64,000 bases of DNA from Strigamia acuminata (Eukaryota; Arthropoda; Chilopoda; Geophilomorpha; Linotaeniidae), in NCBI GenBank assembly GCA_949358305.1, contig OX442322.1, positions 1,240,001 to 1,304,000 on the forward strand, given 5' to 3'. The notes under the pieces are model-generated. The model was not told the origin of the DNA. It saw only the letters and a program-made list of their open reading frames with translations, and made no database searches. The stretch's first letter is position 1; every line of letters starts with the position of its first letter. Positions 21,716-34,675 of the stretch are shown piece by piece. Made by a program: the position numbers and the translations under genes.

Positions 21716-23197
21716 ATGGCTCAAAAACCATTGAATATGATCGATCCAAAAGGAAATAATAAGCAGACAAACTTAAATTTAAGTTCTGTACCACTTGGCG
21801 ATCAAACAGAAAAGATTCCCGATCATTTTACTCTGTATTGTAATCGTCATGGACTGGATAAAACCAAGTTTAAAAATATAATCGAAGCTTCAGACTATGT
21901 AAAAGCTAGGAACTGGCGAGATCGTACCCAATCTCAATCTTCACATCAAGATCCAGTACGGAATCCACAAACATACAGCCGAAACTTAGTGAATCAAGAT
22001 TCTCATACTATGTTTCAAACATCCAGTAGGGGATCTAAGTTAGAAAAGTTTAAACCACCTAATTCGGTAGATAAGGGGGAAGAGAATTATAAACCTAATA
22101 ATTCTCGTCCAGAGAGTTCGTTAACTAACCAGTCGGTTGTTCAGAACAAATTAAAACTCGTTTACAATCGAGATCAGCTAATTTCAGTTCGATATGCTAA
22201 TCCAGCTGAAGCACAACGATATGTGGCTAGCCTTAATCTGTCGATTAACCTACCGCTATCAAAAGAATTGGGAACCGTAAACAAAAGTTTTGGGCCACCA
22301 ATATCAACGCAAAGGAAAGATATTCGGACTCCAAACAAACATTTGCAGTCAAATAACGTACAACAACGTGCCCGATCGCCGATCACAAACTCATGTTTGC
22401 GGACGTATGATTTGTCTACCAAGAAGAGTCCCCAGCCAAGACAATTCTACCTAACGCCCATTTCAAATCGAAAAAAGGTCAAGCAAACTTTTCCCTTGAA
22501 AAAGTATTACCAACACGATAATGAGAATGATTTTAAACCTAAAAAAGAAAGTTTTTTGACTAACCCACGGGAGATCCGGTATCAATTCGAACAGTATTGT
22601 AAACAATACCAGTTAAATTCAGCTGAATTTAAAAATATAAACGAAGCGCAACAATTCGTATTTCGAAATCAATACCGTAACCAACGACTAAAACCCGTCC
22701 CAGTCGTCAATCTGACGGAGATACAACAATTTGCGTCTGGAAAGCAACCCTGCAATATCCAGAATAATTCATCTCAACGAGAGGAATTAAGAACTTCAAA
22801 AAAGCGTTTTCGGTCACCAAGTCCAGCTGGTGATGAAGAAACTTCAAGTACAAACCAACATGTTCAAAAACTGACTGAAAACCCAGGTTTCCAATCATCA
22901 GTTCCACGACTTAGAGTCAAATATAGATCCCCTCGTTTGTTGCGGGATTTCACAATTCCAAATATGGGTCCTTTCCACGTATGGTTTTCCAATGAGGGTC
23001 CCATTCATGTATGGTTTTCCAGAGATGACCTAAAACAAAAAGTTGGGTCGTCACGGTCATTTACACTGCCAAGTCAGTACACTGTATGTAACTGCCCAAA
23101 GGAAAAACGTCGAAAGAAATCAGTACAGCAGGCTGAGAGATCTCGGAAATTCGCAAATATGCGAGCTCAATATTTAGCAAAGAATCATGTTGATTAA
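21716..23197 (+). CDS. Single protein of the pol-less element, gag N-terminal-like
   Basis: This 493-residue ORF starts at the ATG at 21716 (the open frame reaches back to a TTG at 21704). It is rich in Asn, Gln, Ser, Arg and Lys and likely mostly disordered. Two clear and one weaker copies of a motif are visible: YCNRHGLDKTKFKNIIEA near residue 42, YCKQYQLNSAEFKNINEA near 305, and YNRDQL...YANPAEAQRYV near 155. The autonomous Gypsy gag has the same pattern once (YCRHYQLEVTQFSSLCEA). There is a 10-residue duplication (GPFHVWFS/GPIHVWFS) near 425 and a Lys/Arg-rich tail. No capsid fold or zinc knuckle is apparent. It may bind RNA or the partner gag to gain packaging, which is inference. The protein of copy 2 differs at about two residues. 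Confidence 0.8.
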   Translation: MAQKPLNMIDPKGNNKQTNLNLSSVPLGDQTEKIPDHFTLYCNRHGLDKTKFKNIIEASDYVKARNWRDRTQSQSSHQDPVRNPQTYSRNLVNQDSHTMFQTSSRGSKLEKFKPPNSVDKGEENYKPNNSRPESSLTNQSVVQNKLKLVYNRDQLISVRYANPAEAQRYVASLNLSINLPLSKELGTVNKSFGPPISTQRKDIRTPNKHLQSNNVQQRARSPITNSCLRTYDLSTKKSPQPRQFYLTPISNRKKVKQTFPLKKYYQHDNENDFKPKKESFLTNPREIRYQFEQYCKQYQLNSAEFKNINEAQQFVFRNQYRNQRLKPVPVVNLTEIQQFASGKQPCNIQNNSSQREELRTSKKRFRSPSPAGDEETSSTNQHVQKLTENPGFQSSVPRLRVKYRSPRLLRDFTIPNMGPFHVWFSNEGPIHVWFSRDDLKQKVGSSRSFTLPSQYTVCNCPKEKRRKKSVQQAERSRKFANMRAQYLAKNHVD

Positions 23198-23792
23198 CAT
23201 GATATGATACACAAAGATTCCCCGATTATAGTGTAAACAGAAAATCCTCTTCTAAAAATCATGACCTCTCTTCTAAAGAAAAGGGGGACAAAATATAAAG
23301 TTAAAATTAACAATTCTCGAAAAGTAATATTACAGTATTAAAAGACAACTAGTTTAAATTAAAATTAGTCAATTGTACAAAGAATACCAAGTGACTCCGG
23401 TCATGACAATTAAGGGGGACATTTTGATTCTTAAATTGTCAACTCTTATCATCTAAAAGCTATTTATTGTATATTTATAGCGATACATCTGACTAGGCAT
23501 ATGAAATAAATATTTTGTGATAACACAAATGATGATTTTATGTATGACGAAAGTTTCTTCAAAAAGAAGACTTGGAAATAAATTCTGGACTTGAATTTAG
23601 GCTATTAGAAAAGATTATTTCGGCAGAAATCCAGAACTTAGATAATTCAAGTTAGTTTATGTAAACTCAAATTCGAAATTGGAAGTCACGGTATCTCCAA
23701 GATACATCAAGTCCGAAAATAGCATTTATGCTAATTAGGAGAATAACGAAAACTCTATAAAATATTATATAGTTGTGTTATTAAGGGGGATG
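23198..23792 (+). other. 3' untranslated part and polypurine tract of copy 1
   Basis: This AT-rich stretch has three AAGGGGGACA-like runs (near 23280, 23411 and 23783). The last, TTAAGGGGGATG at 23781-23792, abuts the 3' LTR and is the polypurine tract. Copy 2 is noticeably diverged here compared with its near-identical ORF. Confidence 0.7.
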
Positions 23793-25705
23793 TATGACGG
23801 TTTACAATGGCTATAAATGCCTATTTTCTATCAAGAAAGCGCTGTTGCGCCAATATGATGGTATTTTTACAATATTCTGTGTAAAACTGATAAATGTCTA
23901 GAATAAAGTCATTTATGATGTTTCAAATACAAAGATGTTCGTTTATTAAGAATAAACACTAATTTCCACATGATACTAAAGTATCACGGCATAATTACGA
24001 AGATTCGTCTGCTAAAACCCGCATTTGTCAATGCTCCATATTGCCACTAGATGGCGCGATCGCAATTAGCGATAAATTCGAATACGAACTTGAAAACCTC
24101 ATGATTAAATATAAACGTATATTTAATCAAGTGAATAAATTGTGTTAAATATTAATATAAATATATATTAAGTATCTGACATTGTTAAATACAATGTAAC
24201 TTCCATTTCTGCGGGACAGAATGTTTAGCGATCAATCGGTCAACCGATCAATCTGATTGGTGGAACCCATTTCCGGTCCTGGGTATCCAGTTCCGGTTGT
24301 AACAAGGATTAGCATAATTTGCATAAATGCTCCTCCGTATCCACTTCCGGTGATACGGGATTGGAGGGATTCGTGGAACCCATGTTCCAATTGGATGACT
24401 GGATTAATCCTTAAATCCAGTCAGGTTATATAAACCCAAACAATCGGCCATTCCGCAGCTCTGTTTGATTATTTCTGTTTGGTATTGTTACTTAAGAAGT
24501 ATGATTCGTTGTTCACGTAAAAAACCTTTTGGTTCTTTGTTGATTTATTCGCAAAGAACCGTTGCATGATTCTACAGAATCATGCCACCGCCGGCAATTG
24601 AAGTCGAAGTGCTGGGATTATTATGTTGCATAAATGTTACAGTCTACGGTTGCGACGCCGAAGGAGAACCCGCCGTTGTGCAATTCAGTATCCTCCGGAC
24701 AGGACCAAGTTGTCTTTTTCGGTATGAACGTATTCCGTTACCACGAGTAGCATCGGTATTGTTGAGAATCGGTTCCTTCACCTGATGGTGCCAAAGCAGT
24801 CTGTTTTACAGTAACCACGAGTAGCACCAAGTGTTTGGCAAGCTGATTCTCATGGTATTCGATGCCAAAGCAGTCGGTCTATTATTAGTACCGCGAGAGA
24901 TAAAACTGCTGTGCGGAGCCGCGAGCTATCGACCCCTGTGTACGTGGTACCGTCAACCACTCGATGGACGACCGTGCTGCGACGCCGGGGACGCTTGATA
25001 CCGTTCTGCATGGCAAGGCGTATATTCTAATCGATGGCAATTGTGTGTTGCGACGGGAAGCTTAATCTTCAATTTTATTTATAACAGCAAAACTTAAACT
25101 CGACAACCAGTTGGACCAAAATCAAGTCAGAAGACTTAATCTCATATTGAACTCAATATAACCGATAAGTTGACGACAACTTATTCCCGAAATATCTAAA
25201 TAAGAATTCACAACGATATGAATTAAATATAATTCATAAGTGGAATATTGATAAGTAAATGAATACATTTACTTACACCAATATCCTCCCAAAGTTGTGG
25301 CGGTGCAGACAAAGTCAACCGCAATGCTCAGATCATTCGATTTATCGACGTGCGATAGTTTACACAGCGAACCAAGGAAACCAGCGAAGCCGTATCGGAC
25401 TCCAGGACACAGCCATCCGGCTTAAGATGACATCTATAATCAGGTCGAGCGATGGGGAAACCGCTCCCATATTCCAGACCCGTAGTGATATTATTCTAGG
25501 GCCAGTTGGCCAATTCTTTGTATAGTTTAATAGCTGATTTAACTTGCCAAATGTCGGCATTAGTCCTATGTATAATTTAGCTCATCCATATTGTTTGCCA
25601 ACAATAAACTGTCTTGTATTTATCTCGTATTGTATTCACTGTTTATTTATTGCGATCTCTTCCCGGTACCATTGTCAAATGGGAGTTGTGGTCGTCACCG
25701 TCACA
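23793..25705 (+). repeat. Copy 1 3' LTR
   Basis: 1913 bp, near-identical to the 5' LTR. Its terminal bases extend an open minus-strand frame from the split gag by about 20 spurious codons. Confidence 0.93.
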
Positions 25706-26149
25706 TAGTGAAGAATTTAACTGCCCATTGTCGTCACGAGCAACATTCATTCGCCATCCAGGCAATTGCTGGTAGCGATATGTGGCCGGCGAACGAGGGC
25801 CAGTTCGATCTACAGAAACACTTTGTTCGTTGGTTACAACTACATCGGGAGTAATTACACGATTTCTCTCGTGATGATTATTCGCCGTGTATTGTTGAGC
25901 TTCACACAAAGAGGAAAACTGCGTCACTTCCAATTGGTAATGGCGACAGTAAACTTCTAAATCATGTGGGACTGATAGTGGATCCGTTCGAGAACTACCT
26001 GGGTTGGAAACGTCTCTAGGAACATTTTCTTCCCCCTGGCTTTCTAGATCAGACTCCACAATTCCTCTTGGTGTTTCACACATACCACCACGTCGTCGTG
26101 CTCCACGATTTCCTCGTGTTCCACGAACTCTTACAGGTCTACGGGCCAT
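25706..26149 (-). pseudogene. gag: Gypsy gag, 5' part (N-terminus)
   Basis: The true start is the ATG at 26149, beginning MARRPVRVRG; the frame opens at a TTG at 26158. About 147 residues are encoded before the copy 1 junction: an Arg/Gly-rich start, an acidic stretch, then the motif YCRHYQLEVTQFSSLCEAQQY shared with the pol-less protein (residues run HDLEVYCRHY onward). A donor-like CCT|GTAAGAG lies six codons into the ORF and could pair with the acceptor ahead of ORF3. The remainder of gag is at 14435-16043. Confidence 0.88.
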
Positions 26150-27006
26150 AATACTCAAAGAAATACACGTACAAAAGAAAAAATAAACTTTAACTGAACT
26201 AGCGTAAATGTAACACGCTTAATATTAAACTAAGAAATAATTTGAAAAAATACAACCTTAGCTGCTGAAACTGAAGTGGCTTCGGAAAAACTGTCCTATT
26301 GCGTGGTCAAGAATGGTCCAAACGGGCACTGGTCACAAAGGCACAACTGGATGGTCGCACTGTCGAAAAGCAAGTGTGGCTGAATATTGGTTGTCAAACT
26401 AGCTTCCGGAAAATCTCCTTTGTCAAGACAGTCTGCTGTGATTGGCGATGTTGAAAAATTCCTGATAATTTCTAATCCGAAATTCTCAACAATGTCACAT
26501 CTGGATGACCTACTCCGAGCTGCATCGTGAGTGGTTCTCTTTGTCACATTCTTTACTTTGTTAAAGATTAAAATAATAATCAAAAACATTGAAAACAGAA
26601 CAATAGAAACTTGGTCAAGTTTTTAACCAGCAAAATAAAATACTTTAACTTTTTATTTTTCAGTCAGCAGGATTTCTAGTCAAATTCGTTTTTTGATCAA
26701 AATTCAAGGTTTCGAAATTTTCCAGAATATAGCTGAATATTCTGGGAAACTCAATAAAATCATAATAGATTTTTCGTAAGAGATTCGAAATTATAATGAG
26801 TTTTTTTTCAAAATAATCCAAAAATTCGAATTCAGATATTTCCAAAAGATAATGAGAATTTTTTGAAAACAAATGGATATTTCACAGTAAATCTATAGAG
26901 AAAAATCGGAAATTTTCTAATTATAATATCTATATAAAATAATCAAGAAAATTCATTTTTCAATTTACTCTTTGATCACAGAGTTCACTTCGATAAAATG
27001 CAACCT
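26150..27006 (-). other. 5' leader of the Gypsy element
   Basis: About 860 nt, AT-rich, between primer site and gag ATG. It contains a 97-codon ORF (26296-26589) with no recognisable content, and a few palindromic A/T stretches like those in the pol-less leader (26690-26880). Confidence 0.6.
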
Positions 27007-27024
27007 ATCTCGGTGGAACCTCCA
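27007..27024 (-). promoter_or_regulatory. Primer-binding site, tRNA-Gln, of the Gypsy element
   Basis: The minus strand reads TGGAGGTTCCACCGAGAT two bases inside the 5' LTR. It complements the 3' end of tRNA-Gln (CTG anticodon type) plus CCA. The pol-less copies carry the one-base variant that fits the TTG isoacceptor. Confidence 0.85.
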
Positions 27025-27644
27025 CGTGTGACGATTACCTTCTGGAGATAGCAATTGCTAAACTAAAGTGTGAACTATCTGTGTGAAAGTGTAAAATATG
27101 CAAACCTGATGTTTTCTCAAAACATATAACATTTATTCCGGTTTGAACCTTATATAAATACTATGCCTACAAGTGGCTAAAATGACGAGAAGTTAAACTA
27201 TACAGTTGTTTGGCAAAAGCCCTGAAATAATATCATTTGAAGGCTTCAGTCATGCAATAAGAATTTGTAACGGTCTTATTGCTGTGACGTAAAAGATGTC
27301 ATCTATGAATGGCTTTGGCTTCTAAATGGTCCGGGGTTTGGTTCTAAAAGGCGTGTAAATGGTTAGGCTGGGTGGGTTATATCCGAGAGGTGCGGTTGAC
27401 TTTTCTGTATCGTCACACACATCGCATCGCAGATAATTGTTGTAATCAATAATTACCGCGAGATGTAACAATGTGAGAATAAATATTCATATTAATTCTA
27501 TGGAATTAATCATGATATTTTAGAGTCACAAACTTAACTAAAACTATGAGAATAAGTAAAATATATTAAAATAGCGCCGAGCTATTTTTTGCCCCGAGTG
27601 CAATCAACATCTAAGTTAGACTTAAATGTTCCGTCAAACCAATA

Positions 27645-29546
27645 TGTGACGGTGACGACCACAACTCCCATTTAACAATGGTACCGGGAAGAGATCGCAA
27701 TAAATAAACAGTGAATACAATACGAAATAAATACAAGACAGTTTATTGTTGGTAAACAATAATATCAAGGCTAAATTATACATAGGACTAATGCCGACAT
27801 TTGGCAAGTTAAATCAGCTATTAAACTATACAAAGAATTGGCCAACTGGCCCTAGAATAATATCACTACGGGTCTGGAATATGGGAGCGGTTTCCCCATC
27901 GCTCGACCTGATTATAGATGTCATCTTAAGCCGGATGGCTGTGTCCTGGAGTCCGATACGGCTTCGCTGGTTTCCTTGGTTCGCTGTGTAAACTATCGCA
28001 CGTCGATAAATCGAATGATCTGAGCATTGCGGTTGACTTTGTCTGCACCGCCACAACTTTGGGAGGATATTGGTGTAAGTAAATGTATTCATTTACTTAT
28101 CAATATTCCACTTATGAATTATATTTAATTCATATCGTTGTGAATTCTTATTTAGATATTTCGGGAATAAGTTGTCGTCAACTTATCGGTTATATTGAGT
28201 TCAATATGAGATTAAGTCTTCTGACTTGATTTTGGTCCAACTGGTTGTCGAGTTTAAGTTTTGCTGTTATAAATAAAATGAAGATTAAGCTTCCCGTCGC
28301 AACACACAATTGCCATCGATTAGAATATACGCCTTGCCATGCAGAACGGTATCAAGCGTCCCCGGCGTCGCAGCACGGTCGTCCATCGAGTGGTTGACGG
28401 TACCACGTACACAGGGGTCGATAGCTCGCGGCTCCGCACAGCAGTTTTATCTCTCGCGGTACTAATAATAGACCGACTGCTTTGGCATCGAATACCATGA
28501 GAATCAGCTTGCCAAACACTTGGTGCTACTCGTGGTTACTGTAAAACAGACTGCTTTGGCACCATCAGGTGAAGGAACCGATTCTCAACAATACCGATGC
28601 TACTCGTGGTAACGGAATACGTTCATACCGAAAAAGACAACTTGGTCCTGTCCGGAGGATACTGAATTGCACAACGGCGGGTTCTCCTTCGGCGTCGCAA
28701 CCGTAGACTGTAACATTTATGCAACATAATAATCCCAGCACTTCGACTTCAATTGCCGGCGGTGGCATGATTCTGTAGAATCATGCAACGGTTCTTTGCG
28801 AATAAATCAACAAAGAACCAAAAGGTTTTTTACGTGAACAACGAATCATATTTCATAAGTAACAATACCAAACAGAAAATAATCAAACAGAGCTGCAGAA
28901 TGGCCGGTTGTTTGGGTTTATATAACCTGACTGGATTAAGGATTAATCCAGTTATCCAATTGGAACATGGGTTCCACGAATCCCTCCAATCCCGTATCAC
29001 CGGAAGTGGATACGGAGGAACAATGTGCTAATTCTCACCACAACCGGAACTGGATACCCAGGACCGGAAATGGATCCACCAATCAGATCTATTGGTTGAT
29101 CGATTGATCACCAAATGTCCTGTCCCGCAGAAAATGGAAGTTACATTGTATTTAACATCACAAGACATTAATATATCTTTATATTAATGTTCACAAAGCT
29201 TCGTTTCATTCTAGTAAATATAGTTTTATATTTATTTACATGTTTTATATTCATATCTTGAATTTGCCGCTAAATCGTAATCGCGCCATCTTGTGGCAAC
29301 ATTGCGCATTGACAAATGCGGTTTTAGCAGACGACTCTTCGTGATTCGGCCGGAATCCTTTGATATCAAGTAGGAATGAGTGTTTATTCTTAATAAACGA
29401 ACATCTTTGTATTTGAAACATCATAAATAACTTTATTCCAGACATTTATCAGTTTTACACAGAATATCTTCGAGATATCATGATAATGGCGCAACAGCGC
29501 TTCTTTCTAAGAAAATAGGCATTTATAGCCATTGTAAACCGTCACA
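27645..29546 (-). repeat. Copy 2 3' LTR
   Basis: 1902 bp. It is near-identical to 35147-37048 except for a small replaced stretch near 27762-27775 compared with 35253-35267. U3 is diverged from copy 1 but R/U5 is almost the same. Confidence 0.92.
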
Positions 29547-30140
29547 CATCCCCCTTAATAACACAATTATATAAAATTTTATAGAGTTTTCGTTATTCTC
29601 CTAATTAGCATAAATGCTATTTTCGGACTTGATGTATCTTGGAGATACCGTGACTTCCAATTTCGAATTTGAGCTTACATAAACTAACTTGAATTATCTA
29701 AGTTCTGATTTTCTGCCGAAATAATCTTTTCTAATAGCCTAAATTCAAGTCCAGAATTTATTTCCAAGTCTTCTTTTTGAAGAAACTTTCGTCATACATA
29801 AAATCATCATTTGTGTTATCACAAAATATTTATTTCATATGCCTAGTCAGATGTATCGCTATAAATATACAATAAATAGCTTTTAGATGATAAGAGTTGA
29901 CAATTAAGAAATCATAATTGTCCCCCTTAATTGTCATGACCGGAGTCACTTGGTATTCTTTGTACAATTGACTAATTTAATTAAACTAGTTGTCTTAATA
30001 ATGTAGCATTACTTTTCAAAATTTTGTTAATTCTAACTTTTATATTTTGTCCCCCTTTTCTTTAGAAGAGAGGTCATGATTTTTAGAAGAGGATTTTCTG
30101 TTTACACTATAATCGGGGAATCTTTGTGTATCATATCATG
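29547..30140 (-). other. 3' untranslated part and polypurine tract of copy 2
   Basis: On the minus strand TTAAGGGGGATG directly precedes TGTGACGG. Divergence from copy 1 is concentrated here and in U3. Confidence 0.7.
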
Positions 30141-31622
30141 TTAATCAACATGATTCTTTGCTAAATATTGAGCTCGCATATTTGCAAATTTCCGAGATCT
30201 CTCAGCCTGCTGTACTGATTTCTTTCGACGTTTTTTCTTTGGGCAGTTACACACAGTGTACTCACTTGGCAGTGTAAATGACCGTGACGACCCAACTTTT
30301 TGTTTTAGGTCATCTCTGGAAAACCATACATGAATGGGACCCTCATTGGAAAACCATACGTGGAAAGGACCCATATTTGGAATTGTGAAATCCCGCAACA
30401 AACGAGGGGATCTATATTTGACTCTAAGTCGTGGAACTGATGATTGGAAACCTGGGTTTTCAGTCAGTTTTTGAACATGTTGGTTTGTACTTGAAGTTTC
30501 TTCATCACCAGCTGGACTTGGTGACCGAAAACGCTTTTTTGAAGTTCTTAATTCCTCTCGTTGAGATGAATTATTCTGGATATTGCAGGGTTGCTTTCCA
30601 GACGCAAATTGTTGTATCTCCGTCAGATTGACGACTGGGACGGGTTTTAGTCGTTGGTTACGGTATTGATTTCGAAATACGAATTGTTGCGCTTCGTTTA
30701 TATTTTTAAATTCAGCTGAATTTAACTGGTATTGTTTACAATACTGTTCGAATTGATACCGGATCTCCCGTGGGTTAGTCAAAAAACTTTCTTTTTTAGG
30801 TTTAAAATCATTCTCATTATCGTGTTGGTAATACTTTTTCAAGGGAAAAGTTTGCTTGACCTTTTTTCGATTTGAAATGGGCGTTAGGTAGAATTGTCTT
30901 GGCTGGGGACTCTTCTTGGTAGACAAATCATACGTCCGCAAACATGAGTTTGTGATCGGCGATCGGGCACGTTGTTGTACGTTATTTGACTGCAAATGTT
31001 TGTTTGGAGTCCGAATATCTTTCCTTTGCGTTGATATTGGTGGCCCAAAACTTTTGTTTACGGTTCCCAATTCTTTTGATAGCGGTAGGTTAATCGACAG
31101 ATTAAGGCTAGCCACATATCGTTGTGCTTCAGCTGGATTAGCATATCGAACTGAAATTAGCTGATCTCGATTGTAAACGAGTTTTAATTTGTTCTGAACA
31201 ACCGACTGGTTAGTTAACGAACTCTCTGGACGAGAATTATTAGGTTTATAATTCTCTTCCCCCTTATCTACCGAATTAGGTGGTTTAAACTTTTCTAACT
31301 TAGATCCCCTACTGGATGTTTGAAACATAGTATGAGAATCTTGATTCACTAAGTTTCGGCTGTATGTTTGTGGATTCCGTACTGGATCTTGATGTGAAGA
31401 TTGAGATTGGGTACGATCTCGCCAGTTCCTAGCTTTTACATAGTCTGAAGCTTCGATTATATTTTTAAACTTGGTTTTATCCAGTCCATGACGATTACAA
31501 TACAGAGTAAAATGATCGGGAATCTTTTCTGTTTGATCGCCAAGTGGTACAGAACTTAAATTTAAGTTTGTCTGCTTATTATTTCCTTTTGGATCGATCA
31601 TATTCAATGGTTTTTGAGCCAT
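30141..31622 (-). CDS. Single protein of the pol-less element, copy 2
   Basis: A 493-residue ORF from the ATG at 31622, the counterpart of 21716-23197 with the same motif copies, duplicated HVWFS segment and basic tail. It differs at about two residues near the C-terminus (Q to E, E to K). That both copies stay open while third-position and flanking changes accumulate is weak evidence for coding function. Confidence 0.8.
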   Translation of the reverse strand: MAQKPLNMIDPKGNNKQTNLNLSSVPLGDQTEKIPDHFTLYCNRHGLDKTKFKNIIEASDYVKARNWRDRTQSQSSHQDPVRNPQTYSRNLVNQDSHTMFQTSSRGSKLEKFKPPNSVDKGEENYKPNNSRPESSLTNQSVVQNKLKLVYNRDQLISVRYANPAEAQRYVASLNLSINLPLSKELGTVNKSFGPPISTQRKDIRTPNKHLQSNNVQQRARSPITNSCLRTYDLSTKKSPQPRQFYLTPISNRKKVKQTFPLKKYYQHDNENDFKPKKESFLTNPREIRYQFEQYCKQYQLNSAEFKNINEAQQFVFRNQYRNQRLKPVPVVNLTEIQQFASGKQPCNIQNNSSQREELRTSKKRFRSPSPAGDEETSSTNQHVQKLTENPGFQSSVPRLRVKYRSPRLLRDFTIPNMGPFHVWFSNEGPIHVWFSRDDLKQKVGSSRSFTLPSEYTVCNCPKKKRRKKSVQQAERSRKFANMRAQYLAKNHVD

Positions 31623-34600
31623 AAAAAAATTCAAAATCTGACGATTTTAATTCTTTAATTTATAAAGAAGACGAATATAATACACTTTTCAACAAGAAAC
31701 ACTTCTAAACTTTACTTTTGACAAAATAAAATTAAACTTCGCGTTTGTTTGACACGTGTTAGCTTTTGCAGGTTACACGGCACACAAAATTCGAATCGTG
31801 ACTGAAATCGGGACGGCGTGGTCAAGATGACTCTGGAACACGTCTTCTGGTCTGGTCTGGATGCGAATGATCAGTATCTGATCTGGTCCTCCTTTAATAG
31901 CAGGGGGCTGGGGATCCCTAGATCTCCCAACTTCTGATTGGCGGATGTTAGTGTCGGCCAATGGTATAAAGGACGTTACATCTATTTAGTAGTTCTCTAC
32001 TAAGTCCGTTCCCTTCGAGATTCAATTTTACCGATAAAATAAAATTCCTTCGGGAAGACATTCGTAAAATATTGTATTTTTCAAATGAAAATAAAATAAA
32101 CTTACTTCAATCTTCTTGAACTTTGGGATTTTTACCAATCCAAATAATTAAATAACTTTTCTTCAAAAAATATTTTTCTTTGATTATTCCGTTTAGTGTG
32201 TAATATCATTACAACCACAGTTTTAATAAAGTTTTCTCAAACTCTCAATTTTTCTTATTCTTATTCAATTATCGTTCAAATAATCATTCCTTTGTAATTG
32301 AAATCTATTTTCGATTCCCAACATTGTGTATTCATTTCCAATAGGAAGAATAATTTGACCAAGTCTTTACTTTTTCGGGTTTAAATTCCATTTTTCGAGT
32401 GTGAAAAAATAAATTTTCACCATCCATCTCCCCCTTTTTTAACAAATTTTTTTAACAAATAAAAATTCGTTAAAATTCTTTAAATTTGTTTTGCGAGAAA
32501 AATTATCTAATTCTCTAATCTTCCAAAAGAAAATATTCGAAATTTTACTTTAAACGATAAAGTTATTGGTACAAATGTGTACTTGTTTTTCGGGAGAAAA
32601 CTATTCGACAATCCTTTAGACTTTTGGGTAAAAATTATTCATCAAATCTTTCTTTTTTGATGACAATTGCTTTGATTTTTCGAAAGAAAATATCTAGCTA
32701 AATTCCACTTTTCCTGAGCGGACAATTGTTTTCACAATTAGTTATTCCTTTGCGATATTTACGAAGGACGTGTCTTTGATTATTCGTTTTAATAATTTTC
32801 GTCCCCCTTATCTCTAATAACGAGATGTTTTTGCAGAGATCTTTTATCTTTTGAATGAAAGAATATTTAAATCTCAATTGTCGTAAATACCTTCATCTGC
32901 TGCAGCATTTCCTCAATTTGAACTTTTCAAATGAAAAGACAAATCTGGAGAACTTTCACTGTCAAACTTCTATTCCTATCGCGCCAAAATTCGTAATTCA
33001 CTGGTTTGGAATTCCGTATAACACGTGACACAATAACAGTATCGATGTCACAATTAAGCAGTTTACTACTCGGTCCGCGCGAGGACATGTAAATTACTTT
33101 TTTCCGATAAAAATAATTTTTCTTTGAAAAATATTTGAAATTGATTTTTCACAACTACTTTTGAATGAAATAAAATGAAGTTATTCCAACTTTTCGTTAA
33201 TTGCTCACACATAACATTCCCTTTACTGTGGGATTTGCATCGAAATTCCATTTTTAAAGAACCTTTCTTTTACTTATCGCAAATAAAACATATTCAATCG
33301 TTTTTCTGATTAAACTTTAACACGTAAATTACGAACGAAATATATGATGACATTCCATTAACCTTTAGGAAAATTGACTAAATTCTTAATTTTTAGAGAA
33401 AAATAATGTATCTAGAATCTTTCCTTTTCCGAATAAAATCTATGTTCAAAATAGAAGATAAATCTTGTGCAATTCTTAGTTTTTTCGAATGGAAAAATAC
33501 AACTTTTCATCAGCGGTGATTTATTTGATTTTTCCGAAAGAAAAATAATTACTTTGAAACTTATTTTCTTCGTTTAAATCAGCTATCTGATTTTAAAGCT
33601 TCAATCCAATCAAAAAATATTCGCTCCGTAAATATTTCATGTGGCAAAGTTCATAGCCACAAATGGATTTGTTATTCCGGTTTTAAGAAATCATGTGGGA
33701 AAATGTCCGATTAGATTACTAAAAATATTCGTTGTTTTTCAAACAGCTAAATTTCATTTTAGAAATTCTCAAAATTTGGGAGACCCAAATATCGTTGGAA
33801 ACTTAAAACACTGTTAAATTTCTGAAAGGAAAGATTGAATGAAATCCTTTTACTTTTCCGAGGGAAAGCGTTTATCGTGATTCGTAACTTTCAATGTAAA
33901 AAATACTATTCTACGTGGTCGGCAACTTCATTCGCCGCCATTTTATATTTTCTTAATTTCCATTGTCCCGAAGGAAAAAATGTAATTTTTGTGAAAATAG
34001 TTAATTCCTTCAAATAAAGGTAATATTCATTTCGATTTGCAAATCTTTTCTGCGAAATGGAGTGTGTTGTTTTTCTCCAACAACTAAATTATCTTTGGTA
34101 CCGATGGCAGTGGAAAAATTAGTTCGCGACACTTAAATAAATCTCTACGAACCTTCTGTAACATTTCTCCGCTGTCTTTTATCTGTTGTCCGCCATAATT
34201 TCCAAGCATTCGTTCGCACCTTGCGTTGAAGGTTTGAGTAGCTTCCCTGCTGCGTTTGATACGGAGATCGACGCGTATTGCTATGGCGCGTGGTCGCTGG
34301 CTATCGGCGTCGACGTACAGTTACAAGAAACTTAATTTCTTGTAAATATTTCCAAATAGTTGCGGTGTTTTCTTCGTTTTAACTTTTCAGGTGGAAAGAT
34401 AAATTCGTAAGAAGTTCGCCTTCTAAATTTGTATGTTTTTAGCTTTTCGAAAATAAAACAAACTTCGAAAAAAAATCTGTATTCTTATTTCACTCGAAAC
34501 TTTTTTGATTTCTTATTTAAAATACTTCGTATTCCTTAAATTGTCGAACGAAAATAGTAAAGAGAGTTCACTAAACGTTTCCATTTCGTCAGTTTAACTT

Positions 34601-34675
34601 TTCACATGAAAATATAAACTGAAAATCTATTTGTCTGTTTTAACTAAAATTTTTTAGTTAATATCGGATTCAAGA
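31623..34675 (-). other. Leader of copy 2
   Basis: The reverse-strand counterpart of 18670-21715, with the same TTTTC....GAAAA palindromes and scattered single-base differences. Confidence 0.6.

Larger units (their letters stand above)
16044..25705 (+). mobile_element. Pol-less LTR retrotransposon, copy 1 (inserted in gag)
   Basis: The element is 9662 bp and flanked by TAGT at 16040-16043 and 25706-25709. LTRs at 16044-17955 and 23793-25705 differ by about one indel and one substitution near 17325/25075, so the insertion is young. Internal order: tRNA-Gln primer site, tandem 235-bp units, AT-rich leader of about 3.8 kb, one ORF (21716-23197), polypurine tract. No protease, RT, RNase H or integrase motif occurs in any frame. 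End sequences, polypurine tract, primer site and 4-bp duplication match the Gypsy element it sits in. Confidence 0.93.

Noticed and set aside
25643-25705. C-terminal extension of the gag 5' fragment
   Set aside because: These codons are read from the copy 1 LTR end; the real gag continues after the insertion.
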